In this document: positions 1 to 9,444 of the stretch, piece after piece | Layout of the letters: each line of letters starts with the position of its first letter | Position numbering within the stretch: position 1 is the stretch's first letter | Assembly: GCA_029061155.1 (NCBI GenBank) | Contig: JAIDSQ010000157.1 | Coordinates: 1 to 43,872 of the forward strand | Direction: 5' to 3' | Length of the DNA: 43,872 nt | From: Clostridia bacterium | GTDB taxonomy: Bacteria; Bacillota; Clostridia; Christensenellales; Borkfalkiaceae | Translations under genes and position numbers: made by a program | The notes under the pieces: model-generated | The model's input: only the letters and a program-made list of their open reading frames with translations | What the model was told of the DNA's origin: nothing | Databases searched by the model: none

Positions 1-38
1 AAAGAAGGCTGCCGCGTTACCGCGGCAGCCTTCTTTTA
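1..38. terminator. Rho-independent terminator-like hairpin, possibly bidirectional
   Basis: AAGAAGGCTGCCGCG-tta-CCGCGGCAGCCTTCTT stem with flanking A/T runs, just past the stop of the minus-strand gene at 67. Confidence 0.75.
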
Positions 39-66
39 ATACGTTGCGGAAAGATTTTATTCTTCC

Positions 67-3000
67 TTAATATATAGTTATAATGTATTCACCGTCCGTA
101 CAGTAAATAAGACATTGTTTCATTGAGGTCCAATAACGCGTTTTCTGTATTGCATACCACTGGTCTCTGGTGCCATTATAATTTATGTGTTCTAATTCGA
201 CATAGAATGAATAATTACCAAAAGAAGTAACACTGACGGGAATGGTAATACTTGTTAAACCCGAACCGTAGAACGCATACATACCGATTGAAGTTACACC
301 TTCCGGTATAGTTATACTTGTCAGGCTTGTGCAATACCAAAATGCATTTTCGCATATTTCGGTAACACTGTCGGGAATTTCAATGTCTGCCAGGCTGCTG
401 CATTCATAGAAGGCACTTTCCGGAATAGCAGTTAAATCATCGGGAAGAGTTACGCTTGTAAGATTGCTGCAACCGTAAAATACTTCCGTACCAAGGGATA
501 TGCCGTCGGGGATAACAATGCCTGTTAATTTTTTGCAATTCTTGAAAGCGCTATCCGCGATAGAGGTTACCCGATAAGACGATTCATTATACGTAACCGA
601 TGTCGGTATTGTGATTGCGCCGCTTACAGTTTTCGGCTGTATTGTCACTTCTGCAATTTCGTCTTTTAAAGCATATCTTATGCCGCCGATTGATGCGTAG
701 AAGTAGCCGTTTTTATCTGTGTCATTGTGTTTATAATCCCAAACAACGGGCATACTCGGACACCACCGGGTATCCCAACCCGTAGGCCTTGCCGCGACTT
801 CGCAATATACAGTCGCACCGTCATCATAAAAAGCTAGGCGACCGATTTTAGTAACTCCGCTGTGAATTGTTATGGTCTTAAACGAGCCGCAATTGAAAAA
901 TGCATATGAAGAGATAGTAGTTATTTCTTCCGGAATCACCAGATCTTCAATTAATGTTTCGTTGAGGTATAAACTACAAGAATTTGACAAAGGATTTGAA
1001 TATTCATCGGTAAAGACTATTGCGCACCATTTCGATAAGTCGGATATATGCATTTCTTCGAGTGAGGTGCAATACCTGAAAGCCTCGTCTTTTATAGACG
1101 TTATGCTGTCGGGAAGCGTTACCGTTTTCATACTGTTCATATTGTAGAACGCATATTTGCCGATTTCGGTTACGCTGTCGGGAATCACCAAATCTTCTAC
1201 GAGATCTCCGTTTAAATACAGATTTTTTGCATAGTACAAAGGATTGGACTCGCGGGCGTAAAACGAGTTCGCGCACCATTTTGCTATATCGGTAACGTGC
1301 ACTTCTTCAAGCTTTCCGCATTCATCGAACGCATAGCTGCTGAAAGACGCCGTACCGCATAAAACGGTTACGCTTGCCAACTCGGAACATCCTGCAAACG
1401 CGTATCTGCCGATTGAAGTTATATTTTCGGGGATGACGATACTTTCCAATTCATCGCATCCGTTGAACGCATAACTGCCGATAGCGGTCACGCTTCCGTC
1501 ATCGGGAATTACGCTCGTTTTGCACCCGCGTAACAGAGTTTTACTTTCCGTTTCTATAAGGCAATTGCCATCGCTATGATACCTGGCGTTTTCCCCGCTT
1601 ACGGTTAAATTTGTCAAACTGCCGCAAATGCCGAACGCATTGTTACCGATTGAGGTTACGTTTTTAGGGATAGCAATATCCGTCAGGTTGACGCAACCGT
1701 TAAACGCATAGTCGCCGATATCAGTCAGACTGTCGGGTAAAACAATATTCGATAAACCGTGACAACCTCTGAACGCATAATTGCCGATTGAAGTCAATCC
1801 GTCGGGTAAGGTTACGCTTATTAAAGTGCCGTTGCCTGAAAACAGTTCGTCGTCGATGCTTTCGCCGCTCGTTAAAACAAGCGTAGCAACGTTCAATATT
1901 CTGGCCTTCGACCATGCGGATATGGGCATTGTGACGTTCACAATTTTGTAACATTTTGCAAATGCGTTCGTTGCAATGTCTTCTATGCTGTCGGGAATGG
2001 TTAATTTTTCCAGATTGGTGCAACCGCTAAAAGCCTCGCTGCCGATTGAAGTTACGCCGTCGGGTATAACTATTTCGGTCACTTCCGTGCAACCGCTAAA
2101 CGCATAGCCGCCGATATCAGTTACGCTTCCGTCGTCGGGAATGACGCCCGCTTTACTGCCGACTATCAAGGTTTTACTTTCCGTTTCTATAATGCAATTG
2201 CCCGCACTGTGATATTTGGTATTTTCTCCGCTTACGGTTATTGTTTCCAGACTGCTGCATCCCAGGAAAGCGTTTGTGCCGATAGAAGTCACTTTACCGG
2301 GTATATAAATGCTTGTCAGACTGCTGCAGCCGCTGAACGCGCCATCGCCTATCGTCGTCACGTCGGGATTAATTCCTATTGTTGTCAAATGGATGTAATT
2401 TTTAAATGCGTTTGCCCCGATAGTGGTACCGACAACCTGAACGTTTTTTAACTTGACGCTTGCTATACAGCTTATGAATTCCGGAGATATTGCCGCAAGT
2501 TCAATATTGGTACAGCCGCTGAACGCGTTTGAGCCTATCGAAGTAACGCTTTCGGGAATAGATACGCCCGTAAGGCTTGTGCAATCTAGAAACGCCAGTG
2601 CTTTTATTTGGGTTACGCCGTTGGGAATATATAACGTTTCCACAAGCTTACCGTTCAAATATAAATTATGTGCAGTGTATAGAGGATTTGCAGAGTGCGC
2701 TCCAAAGCCTATTGCACACCATTTTGCCACGTCAAAGATATGTACTTCTTTTAAGTTATCACAAGAAAAGAACGCATAATCCGAAATGGTCGTTACGCCT
2801 TTGCCTATGGTTATTTTAGTCAGCCCGTCGCAGCCCTGGAATGCTAACTCTCCGATTTCGGTTACGCTGTCGGGAATGACTATGCTTGTTAAGCTGTCGC
2901 AGTTGCAGAACGCCTGTGACGAGATTTTTTGAGTTCCCTCGGGAACAACCAGATCCGTTACAAGCTCACCGTTAAGGTACATTTCAGCTTTGGTGGTGCT

Positions 3001-4530
3001 GTTTAAAGGATTACTGTAATGATCGGCGAAAGAAATTTCGCACCATTTCGATATATCGGTTATATGCAATACCGAAAGATTTCTACAGTTTCTGAAAGCA
3101 TATGCTCCGATTGAGGTTACGCTTGCGGGAATGGTTATGCTTGTCAGATTGCGGTTATCACTGAACGCAGATGCTTCTATGCTGTCGCCGCCCGTAATAA
3201 CCAGCGTATTTAAATTGGATACGGATATATAAGGGAATGCAGATATCGGCATCGCCGCATATCTGATACCGTTGCAGCCGCTGAACGCATTGTCGCCGAT
3301 TTTAGTCACACTGTCGGGGATAGTTACGCTCGTAATTGTCTTGTCTTTAAAAGCCTCTTTGTCAATTTCCGTTACGGGTTTTCCGTTGTACTGTGCGGGA
3401 ATTATAATATTATCTCCCTTGTATGAACCCATTCCCGCTACGGCGTAACTTACGGTTTTGCCGTCGACTATTATTGTTCTGTATGATAAATTTCCTACGA
3501 CGACGGTACAGGTTGCCGTTTTATTACCGTCAACGGTCGTAACGGTTATGGTTGCAGTACCTGTGTGTCTTGCCGTTACTTCTCCGTCAACGACTTTTGC
3601 CACGTATTCGTCCGAAGAACTCCATACAATGCTTTTATCGTCCGCATTATTGGGGTAAACCGTTGCGGTTAAAGTTTCGCTTTCGCCTTCGTAGAAATTG
3701 AGTGAAGTTTTATTGAGCGAAACTCTCGTTACGGATATAATGGCGGGAATTACCGTTACTGCGCACTCGGCGGTTTTGTTACCGTCTTGCGTCGTGACCG
3801 TTATTGTTGCCGTTCCTTCGGCAACTGCGGTAACTCTGCCGTCTGATACGGTTACAATACTTTCATCCGACGAACTCCAACTTACGTTTTTATTGTCCGC
3901 ATTCGCAGGTAAAACACTTGCCGTCAGCTTGTCGGTCTTGCCTGCCTCGATAGTCAGCTCGGTTTGATCAAGCGATACGCCGCTTACCAGTACGGGGGCG
4001 GGCTTTACCGTGACTGTGCACTCGGCCATCTGCTTGAATTCATCCTCTGCCGTAACGTATATCGTAGCCATTCCTTCGCCAACCGCCGTAACTATGCCGT
4101 TTTCTACAGTCACTACAAGGTCGTTTGTTGTAGTCCACGTAAATCTTACGCCGTTTGCGCTCCGGGGATAAACGGTAACCTTTAAGCTTTTTGTATCTCC
4201 GACTTCGAGCGTAAGACTGTCGTTGTCAAGCGTTAAATATGAGACCTGAGCCAATACAGACCCGCCAAGCCCGATATCGCAGAGATCGCATATGCCGTTG
4301 TCGTCCTTATCCGTATGCGGATGAGGGCCTATTTCACTGCTGCCCCCGTTGACCCTGATGCCGCAGATGTCGCACAATCCGTCGCCGTCGCCGTCGGTAT
4401 GGCCGTGACCGCCGTCTCCGCCTCCGCCGCCTCCGCCGCCTCCGCCGAATAATCCGTCACAAGCGGCTAAGACCGTTGATGAAGCAAGCACAAACGCCGA
4501 CATCAGCAATGTGATGAGAAATTTTTTCAT
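67..4530 (-). CDS. BspA-type leucine-rich-repeat (LRR_5) surface lipoprotein with Ig-like (Big_2) domains
   Basis: Lipobox LAAC after the signal peptide; poly-Gly linker; D-rich CxxC motifs (DGDGDGLCDICG, DKDDNGICDLCD); three Big_2-like units (VSLDQTELTIEAGKTDKLTASVLPANADNKNVSWSSSD...); many 'IPDSVTxIGxxAFxGCxxL' LRR_5 repeats. Confidence 0.9.
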   Translation of the reverse strand: MKKFLITLLMSAFVLASSTVLAACDGLFGGGGGGGGGGDGGHGHTDGDGDGLCDICGIRVNGGSSEIGPHPHTDKDDNGICDLCDIGLGGSVLAQVSYLTLDNDSLTLEVGDTKSLKVTVYPRSANGVRFTWTTTNDLVVTVENGIVTAVGEGMATIYVTAEDEFKQMAECTVTVKPAPVLVSGVSLDQTELTIEAGKTDKLTASVLPANADNKNVSWSSSDESIVTVSDGRVTAVAEGTATITVTTQDGNKTAECAVTVIPAIISVTRVSLNKTSLNFYEGESETLTATVYPNNADDKSIVWSSSDEYVAKVVDGEVTARHTGTATITVTTVDGNKTATCTVVVGNLSYRTIIVDGKTVSYAVAGMGSYKGDNIIIPAQYNGKPVTEIDKEAFKDKTITSVTIPDSVTKIGDNAFSGCNGIRYAAMPISAFPYISVSNLNTLVITGGDSIEASAFSDNRNLTSITIPASVTSIGAYAFRNCRNLSVLHITDISKWCEISFADHYSNPLNSTTKAEMYLNGELVTDLVVPEGTQKISSQAFCNCDSLTSIVIPDSVTEIGELAFQGCDGLTKITIGKGVTTISDYAFFSCDNLKEVHIFDVAKWCAIGFGAHSANPLYTAHNLYLNGKLVETLYIPNGVTQIKALAFLDCTSLTGVSIPESVTSIGSNAFSGCTNIELAAISPEFISCIASVKLKNVQVVGTTIGANAFKNYIHLTTIGINPDVTTIGDGAFSGCSSLTSIYIPGKVTSIGTNAFLGCSSLETITVSGENTKYHSAGNCIIETESKTLIVGSKAGVIPDDGSVTDIGGYAFSGCTEVTEIVIPDGVTSIGSEAFSGCTNLEKLTIPDSIEDIATNAFAKCYKIVNVTMPISAWSKARILNVATLVLTSGESIDDELFSGNGTLISVTLPDGLTSIGNYAFRGCHGLSNIVLPDSLTDIGDYAFNGCVNLTDIAIPKNVTSIGNNAFGICGSLTNLTVSGENARYHSDGNCLIETESKTLLRGCKTSVIPDDGSVTAIGSYAFNGCDELESIVIPENITSIGRYAFAGCSELASVTVLCGTASFSSYAFDECGKLEEVHVTDIAKWCANSFYARESNPLYYAKNLYLNGDLVEDLVIPDSVTEIGKYAFYNMNSMKTVTLPDSITSIKDEAFRYCTSLEEMHISDLSKWCAIVFTDEYSNPLSNSCSLYLNETLIEDLVIPEEITTISSYAFFNCGSFKTITIHSGVTKIGRLAFYDDGATVYCEVAARPTGWDTRWCPSMPVVWDYKHNDTDKNGYFYASIGGIRYALKDEIAEVTIQPKTVSGAITIPTSVTYNESSYRVTSIADSAFKNCKKLTGIVIPDGISLGTEVFYGCSNLTSVTLPDDLTAIPESAFYECSSLADIEIPDSVTEICENAFWYCTSLTSITIPEGVTSIGMYAFYGSGLTSITIPVSVTSFGNYSFYVELEHINYNGTRDQWYAIQKTRYWTSMKQCLIYCTDGEYIITIY

Positions 4531-4639
4531 TCCGTCCTCCTTGAATTCAGAAAATATATATTTTCACTATTTTAGTATACATTATAGAGGTGCAAAAAGT
4601 AAAGTATTAAAGTAAATTATTTTTGTAAAAGAGCAAATA

Positions 4640-4670
4640 AAAGCCCCGCGCATATGCGCGGGGTATTGGT
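4640..4670. terminator. Hairpin terminator
   Basis: Perfect palindrome CCCCGCGCATATGCGCGGGG at 4644-4663 just past the ATPase stop. Confidence 0.6.
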
Positions 4671-4675
4671 TTCAA

Positions 4676-6607
4676 CTATATTTTTTGCGCTTTTTTGATA
4701 AACTTTCTGGCATACATTAAAGCGGCGTTTAAAACTACGAGAACAGAGCCCACATTGTGTACGATTGCGCCCGTAATAGGCGTTAGCAAACCGAAAGAGG
4801 AGAGTAGGATTGCGATAAAGTTAATCGTCATTGAAAGCGAGATATTAAACTTTATCGTGTTTATCGTTGCTTTTGCAAGAATGCAGAGATACGGCAGTTT
4901 TTCTATATCGTCGCTCATCAACGCTATACTTGCGGCTTCGGTTGTAATGTCGCTGCCTATTCCGCTCATAGCAGCACCCACGTTAGCGGTTTTCAGAGCG
5001 GGCGCGTCGTTTACGCCGTCGCCTATCATACATACGTTATAGCCCGATTTTTGCAACTCCGTTATTGCGTTTACTTTATCTTCGGGTAACAATTCGGATT
5101 TGATATTCGTTATTCCTACTTGCTGTGCAAAGTATTCTGCGGTTGTTTTATGGTCGCCCGTAAGCAAAACGATTTCATAGCCGAGCGCTTTCAATTTCCG
5201 CACTGTTTCTTTTGCCGTAGGGCGTAAGGTATCGGATAAACCTATTGCGCCGATTAGTCCGTATTCGTCGGCAACAAGAATTACAGCTTTACCTTCTGAA
5301 CGCAAATTTTCCAAAGTTTCATTGTGTTCGTTTGTCAGTTCAATACCGTTTTCCTGCAAGAATTTTTTATTGCCGCAAATATACTTTTTATTGTATATTG
5401 TACCGCAAACGCCTTTACCCGCAACCATTTCAAAGTCGGAGATTTCCGCAAGGTCGGCGTTGTTTTGTTTTGCGTATTCGACTATTGCTTTGCCGAGCGG
5501 GTGTTCACTGCGGCTTTCAACGCTTGCCGTTATTCGTAATAATTCATTTTCAGACAATGCACCGAATGATATTATGTTGCTGACTGTAAGTTTTCCGAAC
5601 GTAAGCGTACCTGTTTTATCAAATGCTATACAATTTACTTTCCCCATATTTTCCAGCGCCTCGCCCGATTTTATAAGAACGCCGTATTTGGTTGCCTGAC
5701 CTATGCCTGCCATAACGGAAGTAGGCGTTGAAAGAACGAGCGCACAGGGGCAAAAGACAACAAGAATAGTTACTCCGCGAATTAAAGCGGCGTTGTTTTC
5801 GTTGCCAATTACAAAGTATGTAACAATGCTTGTAACAAAGGCAATTAAAATAGCAACAGGAACAAGCCACGTTGCCCACTTGTCGGCTATCCTCTGCATA
5901 GGTGCCTTTTTGTTTTCAGCCTCTTTTAATAGCTTAATCATTTTCTGGAGGGACGAATTTTCTTTTACTTTAGTTGCAACTATATCAACCGAGCCGTATA
6001 AATTCATTGTACCGCAAAAAACTTCGTCCCCGACTGACTTGTCGACGGGTAAACTTTCGCCCGTCATAATCGACTGGTCTATCGATGTATTGCCGACAAT
6101 TATTTTTCCGTCAACGGGTATCGTTTCTCCTGCAAGAACGCGCAGTTTCATTCCGCTTTCGATTTCGTCGATATTTACTACTTTTTCAACCGTTTTTCCG
6201 TTTTCCTCGCAGATAATACGCCCTGTTTGCGGAGAAAGTTTTATAAGACTGTTTAAGCCTTTTTTTGCACGCTCAACCGTTTTATCTTCCAATATGGAGC
6301 CAAGCGCCATAATGAATGCAACCTCGCCGGCGGCAAACACTTCGCCGACACATATAGACGCTATCATAGCAACCGTAATTAAAAGCGCGCTTGATACCCA
6401 GCGTTTGAAAAGCAGCCTTGATACAGCAAGATAGACGAGCGGGAAACCCGATATAACAATCGTTACCCAGGCAAAATCGAGAAACGGACTAATATTCAAT
6501 TCTACAAAGTTTTTCGTTATTAAGAGCGCCAGACTCGCAAGCAGGAATACGCCCGATACGATAGTCATTGGTATTCCGTTCAAAAAGTCAGATACCTTTT
6601 TAAACAT
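4676..6607 (-). CDS. Heavy-metal-translocating P1B-type ATPase without an N-terminal HMA domain
   Basis: CPC in the transmembrane metal site (VVFCPCALVLSTP), DKTGTLT phosphorylation motif, MTGES, GDGVNDAPAL hinge. Start moved to the ATG at 6607 (MFKKVSDF), which has an AAGGAGG RBS. Confidence 0.93.
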   Translation of the reverse strand: MFKKVSDFLNGIPMTIVSGVFLLASLALLITKNFVELNISPFLDFAWVTIVISGFPLVYLAVSRLLFKRWVSSALLITVAMIASICVGEVFAAGEVAFIMALGSILEDKTVERAKKGLNSLIKLSPQTGRIICEENGKTVEKVVNIDEIESGMKLRVLAGETIPVDGKIIVGNTSIDQSIMTGESLPVDKSVGDEVFCGTMNLYGSVDIVATKVKENSSLQKMIKLLKEAENKKAPMQRIADKWATWLVPVAILIAFVTSIVTYFVIGNENNAALIRGVTILVVFCPCALVLSTPTSVMAGIGQATKYGVLIKSGEALENMGKVNCIAFDKTGTLTFGKLTVSNIISFGALSENELLRITASVESRSEHPLGKAIVEYAKQNNADLAEISDFEMVAGKGVCGTIYNKKYICGNKKFLQENGIELTNEHNETLENLRSEGKAVILVADEYGLIGAIGLSDTLRPTAKETVRKLKALGYEIVLLTGDHKTTAEYFAQQVGITNIKSELLPEDKVNAITELQKSGYNVCMIGDGVNDAPALKTANVGAAMSGIGSDITTEAASIALMSDDIEKLPYLCILAKATINTIKFNISLSMTINFIAILLSSFGLLTPITGAIVHNVGSVLVVLNAALMYARKFIKKAQKI

Positions 6608-6618
6608 TTTAAGCCTCC

Positions 6619-6647
6619 TTGACAAGACTGTTCAAAAACCGTATAAT
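6619..6647 (+). promoter_or_regulatory. Sigma-A-type promoter facing the TetR gene
   Basis: TTGACA (6619-6624), 17 nt, TATAAT (6642-6647); it overlaps the 5' leader of the divergent ATPase. Confidence 0.6.
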
Positions 6648-6787
6648 ATATTTGTTTCCGAACATGTTGTTTGATTACATTATATTATTTTTGCCGACTT
6701 TAAACAACGTATATAAGGCAACCACTTTTAAGCATTTATACGTTATCGGACAAAAAATTAAATTTGTACGGGAATAAAGGGGTCGGT

Positions 6788-7321
6788 ATGGACAGAAGGA
6801 TACAGAAAACAAGAACGGCGATTTTTGCGGCTTTTGATAAGCTGATACAAAAAAACGCCTACGCCAAAATATCGGTGCAGGATATTATTGACGAGGCAAA
6901 TATAGGGCGCAGTACGTTTTACGAGCATTTTGAAACAAAGGACGAACTTTTGCGGCAAAAATGTACGGACTTATTCGAACATATTTTTTCACCGCACGGC
7001 ACGGAAAGGACGCACGACTTTTCGTCGGCAACGACTTTCGGACAAAAGATTCCGCATATACTCTATCATTTACTCGACGATAAGAAAGTCGTCAAAGGCA
7101 TATTATCGAGCGAAAGCGGTGAAATATTTTTGCAGTATTTCAGAAGTTATCTGATTGAAACAATTGGCAAGGAAAAGCTTTCCGTGCAGGACGTTCCCGA
7201 AGAATTTCTGCAAAACCATATTGCGGGCAGCTTTATCGAAATGGTGAGGTGGTGGGTAAACAGAGATTTTAAGGACAGTCCCGAAAATTTAAGCCGGTAT
7301 TTTTTGAATGTATTATCATAA
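6788..7321 (+). CDS. TetR/AcrR family transcriptional regulator
   Basis: N-terminal HTH RRIQKTRTAIFAAFDKLIQKNAYAKISVQDIIDEANIGRSTFYEHFETKDELL; ATG at 6788 preferred over the TTG at 6764 in the track. Confidence 0.9.
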   Translation: MDRRIQKTRTAIFAAFDKLIQKNAYAKISVQDIIDEANIGRSTFYEHFETKDELLRQKCTDLFEHIFSPHGTERTHDFSSATTFGQKIPHILYHLLDDKKVVKGILSSESGEIFLQYFRSYLIETIGKEKLSVQDVPEEFLQNHIAGSFIEMVRWWVNRDFKDSPENLSRYFLNVLS

Positions 7322-7329
7322 ATACGCAA

Positions 7330-7362
7330 AAGGGCGCGGCATATTGCCGCGCCCTTTCTTTC
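7330..7362. terminator. Convergent terminator between the tetR-like gene and the RNase G gene
   Basis: AAGGGCGCGGC-atatt-GCCGCGCCCTT followed by TTTCTTTC. Confidence 0.75.
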
Positions 7363-8843
7363 TATACAAGTTTTATTGCGTTGTCGGGTTTTTCGTTGCA
7401 GCGGTAGGTTATCTGATCTTCCGAATAACTCTTGCGGGGCACGGCGTAAATGTTTACGCCTTTAAGCCTTTCTTTAAGGTCGTCCGTAAATTCCCGCCAG
7501 CCTGAAAGATACTCCAGAAGTTCGCCGTTCATATCGACTCGGATAAGGGTGTTGCCTTCATAGCAAAGTTCTAAAAGTTTCGCCCTCATTCCGATGAGCG
7601 CATAGCGCGGAGTCTTGACCTTGCCGTCCTTGCAGTGCTTGCACGGCTTGCTCATAAGCGCAAGCGGGTTGCCCCCGACGCGCTTTCTTGTAAACTCCAC
7701 AAGCCCGAACTCCGACATCTGCGCTACGCAGCACTTGGCGGGGTCGTTTTTGAGTGCGCGCTTAAGCTCGGTGACGAGCGACTTTGCGTGCGCGGGGTCA
7801 GCCATATCTATAAAGTCGACCACTACTATGCCGCCGATATTCCTCAGTTTTACCTGCCTTGCAATTTCGCGCGCCGCTAAAATGTTGGTGTAGTATACCG
7901 TCTGTTCAAGGCTGTCGTCGCCCGTAAATTTGCCCGTGTTCACGTCTATAGAGGTCAGCGCCTCGGTCTTTTCTATTACAAGATATGCGCCGTTGTCAAG
8001 GTTTACGCGTGAAGAGTACAGGGCGTGAATTTGTTCTGAAAGTCCGTATTCCGCCAGCATATCCCTGCCCGAATCGTGCAAAAGTACAGGGCGGCGGTTG
8101 GCGGCAGGGTACAGATTTACGATATCGCGGATGACCTTTTCAAGCTGCGGCGAACCCACGATTATGCGCTCTATATCATAGCTTAAAGTGTCGCGCATAA
8201 CGCGCATAGGCAGTTCCAGATCGCTGTAAAGTAAATCACCCACGGCACACTCGGGCTGTTTGGTTTTTACCTCGTTGTACAGGTTGCGCAGGTAATCGAG
8301 TTCCTGCTCTAAATAGCCCCGCCTAGCATAGGGGGAGGCGGTTCTCAGAATTATACCTTCATTCTTCGTCTTCATACGTTCCGCAGAATATATGAGATTT
8401 TTTCTCAGCTCGTCGTCCGCAATCTTGCGCGACACGCCGACGAAGGGAGCGGATGGCATATATATGAGGTGCTTGCCCACGAACGAAAGGTTTGCGCTTA
8501 CCCGCGCGCCTTTGGTGCCGACGGGCGCTTTTACTACCTGAACGGCAATTTCGTCTCCTTCGTGAATATCGAGCGAAGGGGGAATATCTCCGCTGCCGTC
8601 GTATTTGTTCTTGTCAAAGAAAATATCGTCGGTGGAAAGGTAGCAGTTGCGTTCCAGTCCGCAGTTGATAAAGGCGGCGTTCATACCGGGCAGAACGCTT
8701 TCCACCCTGCCCTTGTAGATATTGCCGACAATCGAAGTATTGTCTTTTTCTTCAAACCCGAATTCGGTTATTTTTCCGTCCTCGACGATTACGGACATTT
8801 GATACCCGCAGTAGTCGTCAAAGAAAATAGTCTTTTTTGACAT
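7362..8843 (-). CDS. rng: Ribonuclease G/E family protein
   Basis: S1-like N-terminus (GNIYKGRVESVLPGMNAAFINCGLERNCYL), TALTSIDVNTGKFTG and GGIVVVDFIDM catalytic signatures, C-terminal CKHCKDGK zinc-link-like motif. Confidence 0.93.
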   Translation of the reverse strand: MSKKTIFFDDYCGYQMSVIVEDGKITEFGFEEKDNTSIVGNIYKGRVESVLPGMNAAFINCGLERNCYLSTDDIFFDKNKYDGSGDIPPSLDIHEGDEIAVQVVKAPVGTKGARVSANLSFVGKHLIYMPSAPFVGVSRKIADDELRKNLIYSAERMKTKNEGIILRTASPYARRGYLEQELDYLRNLYNEVKTKQPECAVGDLLYSDLELPMRVMRDTLSYDIERIIVGSPQLEKVIRDIVNLYPAANRRPVLLHDSGRDMLAEYGLSEQIHALYSSRVNLDNGAYLVIEKTEALTSIDVNTGKFTGDDSLEQTVYYTNILAAREIARQVKLRNIGGIVVVDFIDMADPAHAKSLVTELKRALKNDPAKCCVAQMSEFGLVEFTRKRVGGNPLALMSKPCKHCKDGKVKTPRYALIGMRAKLLELCYEGNTLIRVDMNGELLEYLSGWREFTDDLKERLKGVNIYAVPRKSYSEDQITYRCNEKPDNAIKLV

Positions 8844-8853
8844 AGTTGCTCCG

Positions 8854-9444
8854 TCAGAATGTGTATTTCCCGTGCGAATGTGTCTTTATAAGTCCAAAAG
8901 CCTGCCCGCCGAATTCGCCTTGTAAAATCTCTGTAAACAGGTCGGGGCGCAAATTGTTTTGTCCGCAACACAAAGTGAAAGTAAGTGCGCCGTTTTGGTA
9001 TTCAAGCGATAATATCCTCGGGGCAATGTCCACCGTGCGCCCGCGCTTGTCGGTAATTATAATGCTTTTACGCGACATATATTCCTTGGTGTCAAAGTGG
9101 GGTATGCCCTGTGCTGTATAGGTGCAGCTTTCGATAGTGTTTGCAAAATTGGGATTTTCGTCGGTGACTTTAAAGTCAAGGCACTTGACGCCCGAGGGCG
9201 AATTTGCGTTGAACAGCTCTTTAAAATCTCCCTCGCACTCGCAGTCGACGGCGCAGTATTCGGCAACGGATTTAACGCCCAGCCCCAGGGGATTGTTCAT
9301 AAAAATTTTGGGGTGGGGGTGGAACCCTTCCGATGTTCTGACCTTAATTCCCGCGCGCCTTAAAGTGCGGTCTATGTGCCTCAATAAATCGAGGTGGGAC
9401 AAATACTCCGCCCCGTCCGTTTTTGTGTACTTGAATGAAATCAT
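8854..9444 (-). CDS. TIGR03936-type radical-SAM-associated protein (DUF2344)
   Basis: YLSHLDLLRHIDRTLRRAGIKVRTSEGFHPHPKIFMNNPLGLGVKS; 4-nt overlap with the upstream radical SAM gene; neighbour of RNase G. Confidence 0.9.
   Translation of the reverse strand: MISFKYTKTDGAEYLSHLDLLRHIDRTLRRAGIKVRTSEGFHPHPKIFMNNPLGLGVKSVAEYCAVDCECEGDFKELFNANSPSGVKCLDFKVTDENPNFANTIESCTYTAQGIPHFDTKEYMSRKSIIITDKRGRTVDIAPRILSLEYQNGALTFTLCCGQNNLRPDLFTEILQGEFGGQAFGLIKTHSHGKYTF

Noticed and set aside
5703-6434. 243-aa + strand ORF
   Set aside because: Antisense to the clearly recognisable P-type ATPase; Ser/Thr-rich shadow translation with no family signature.
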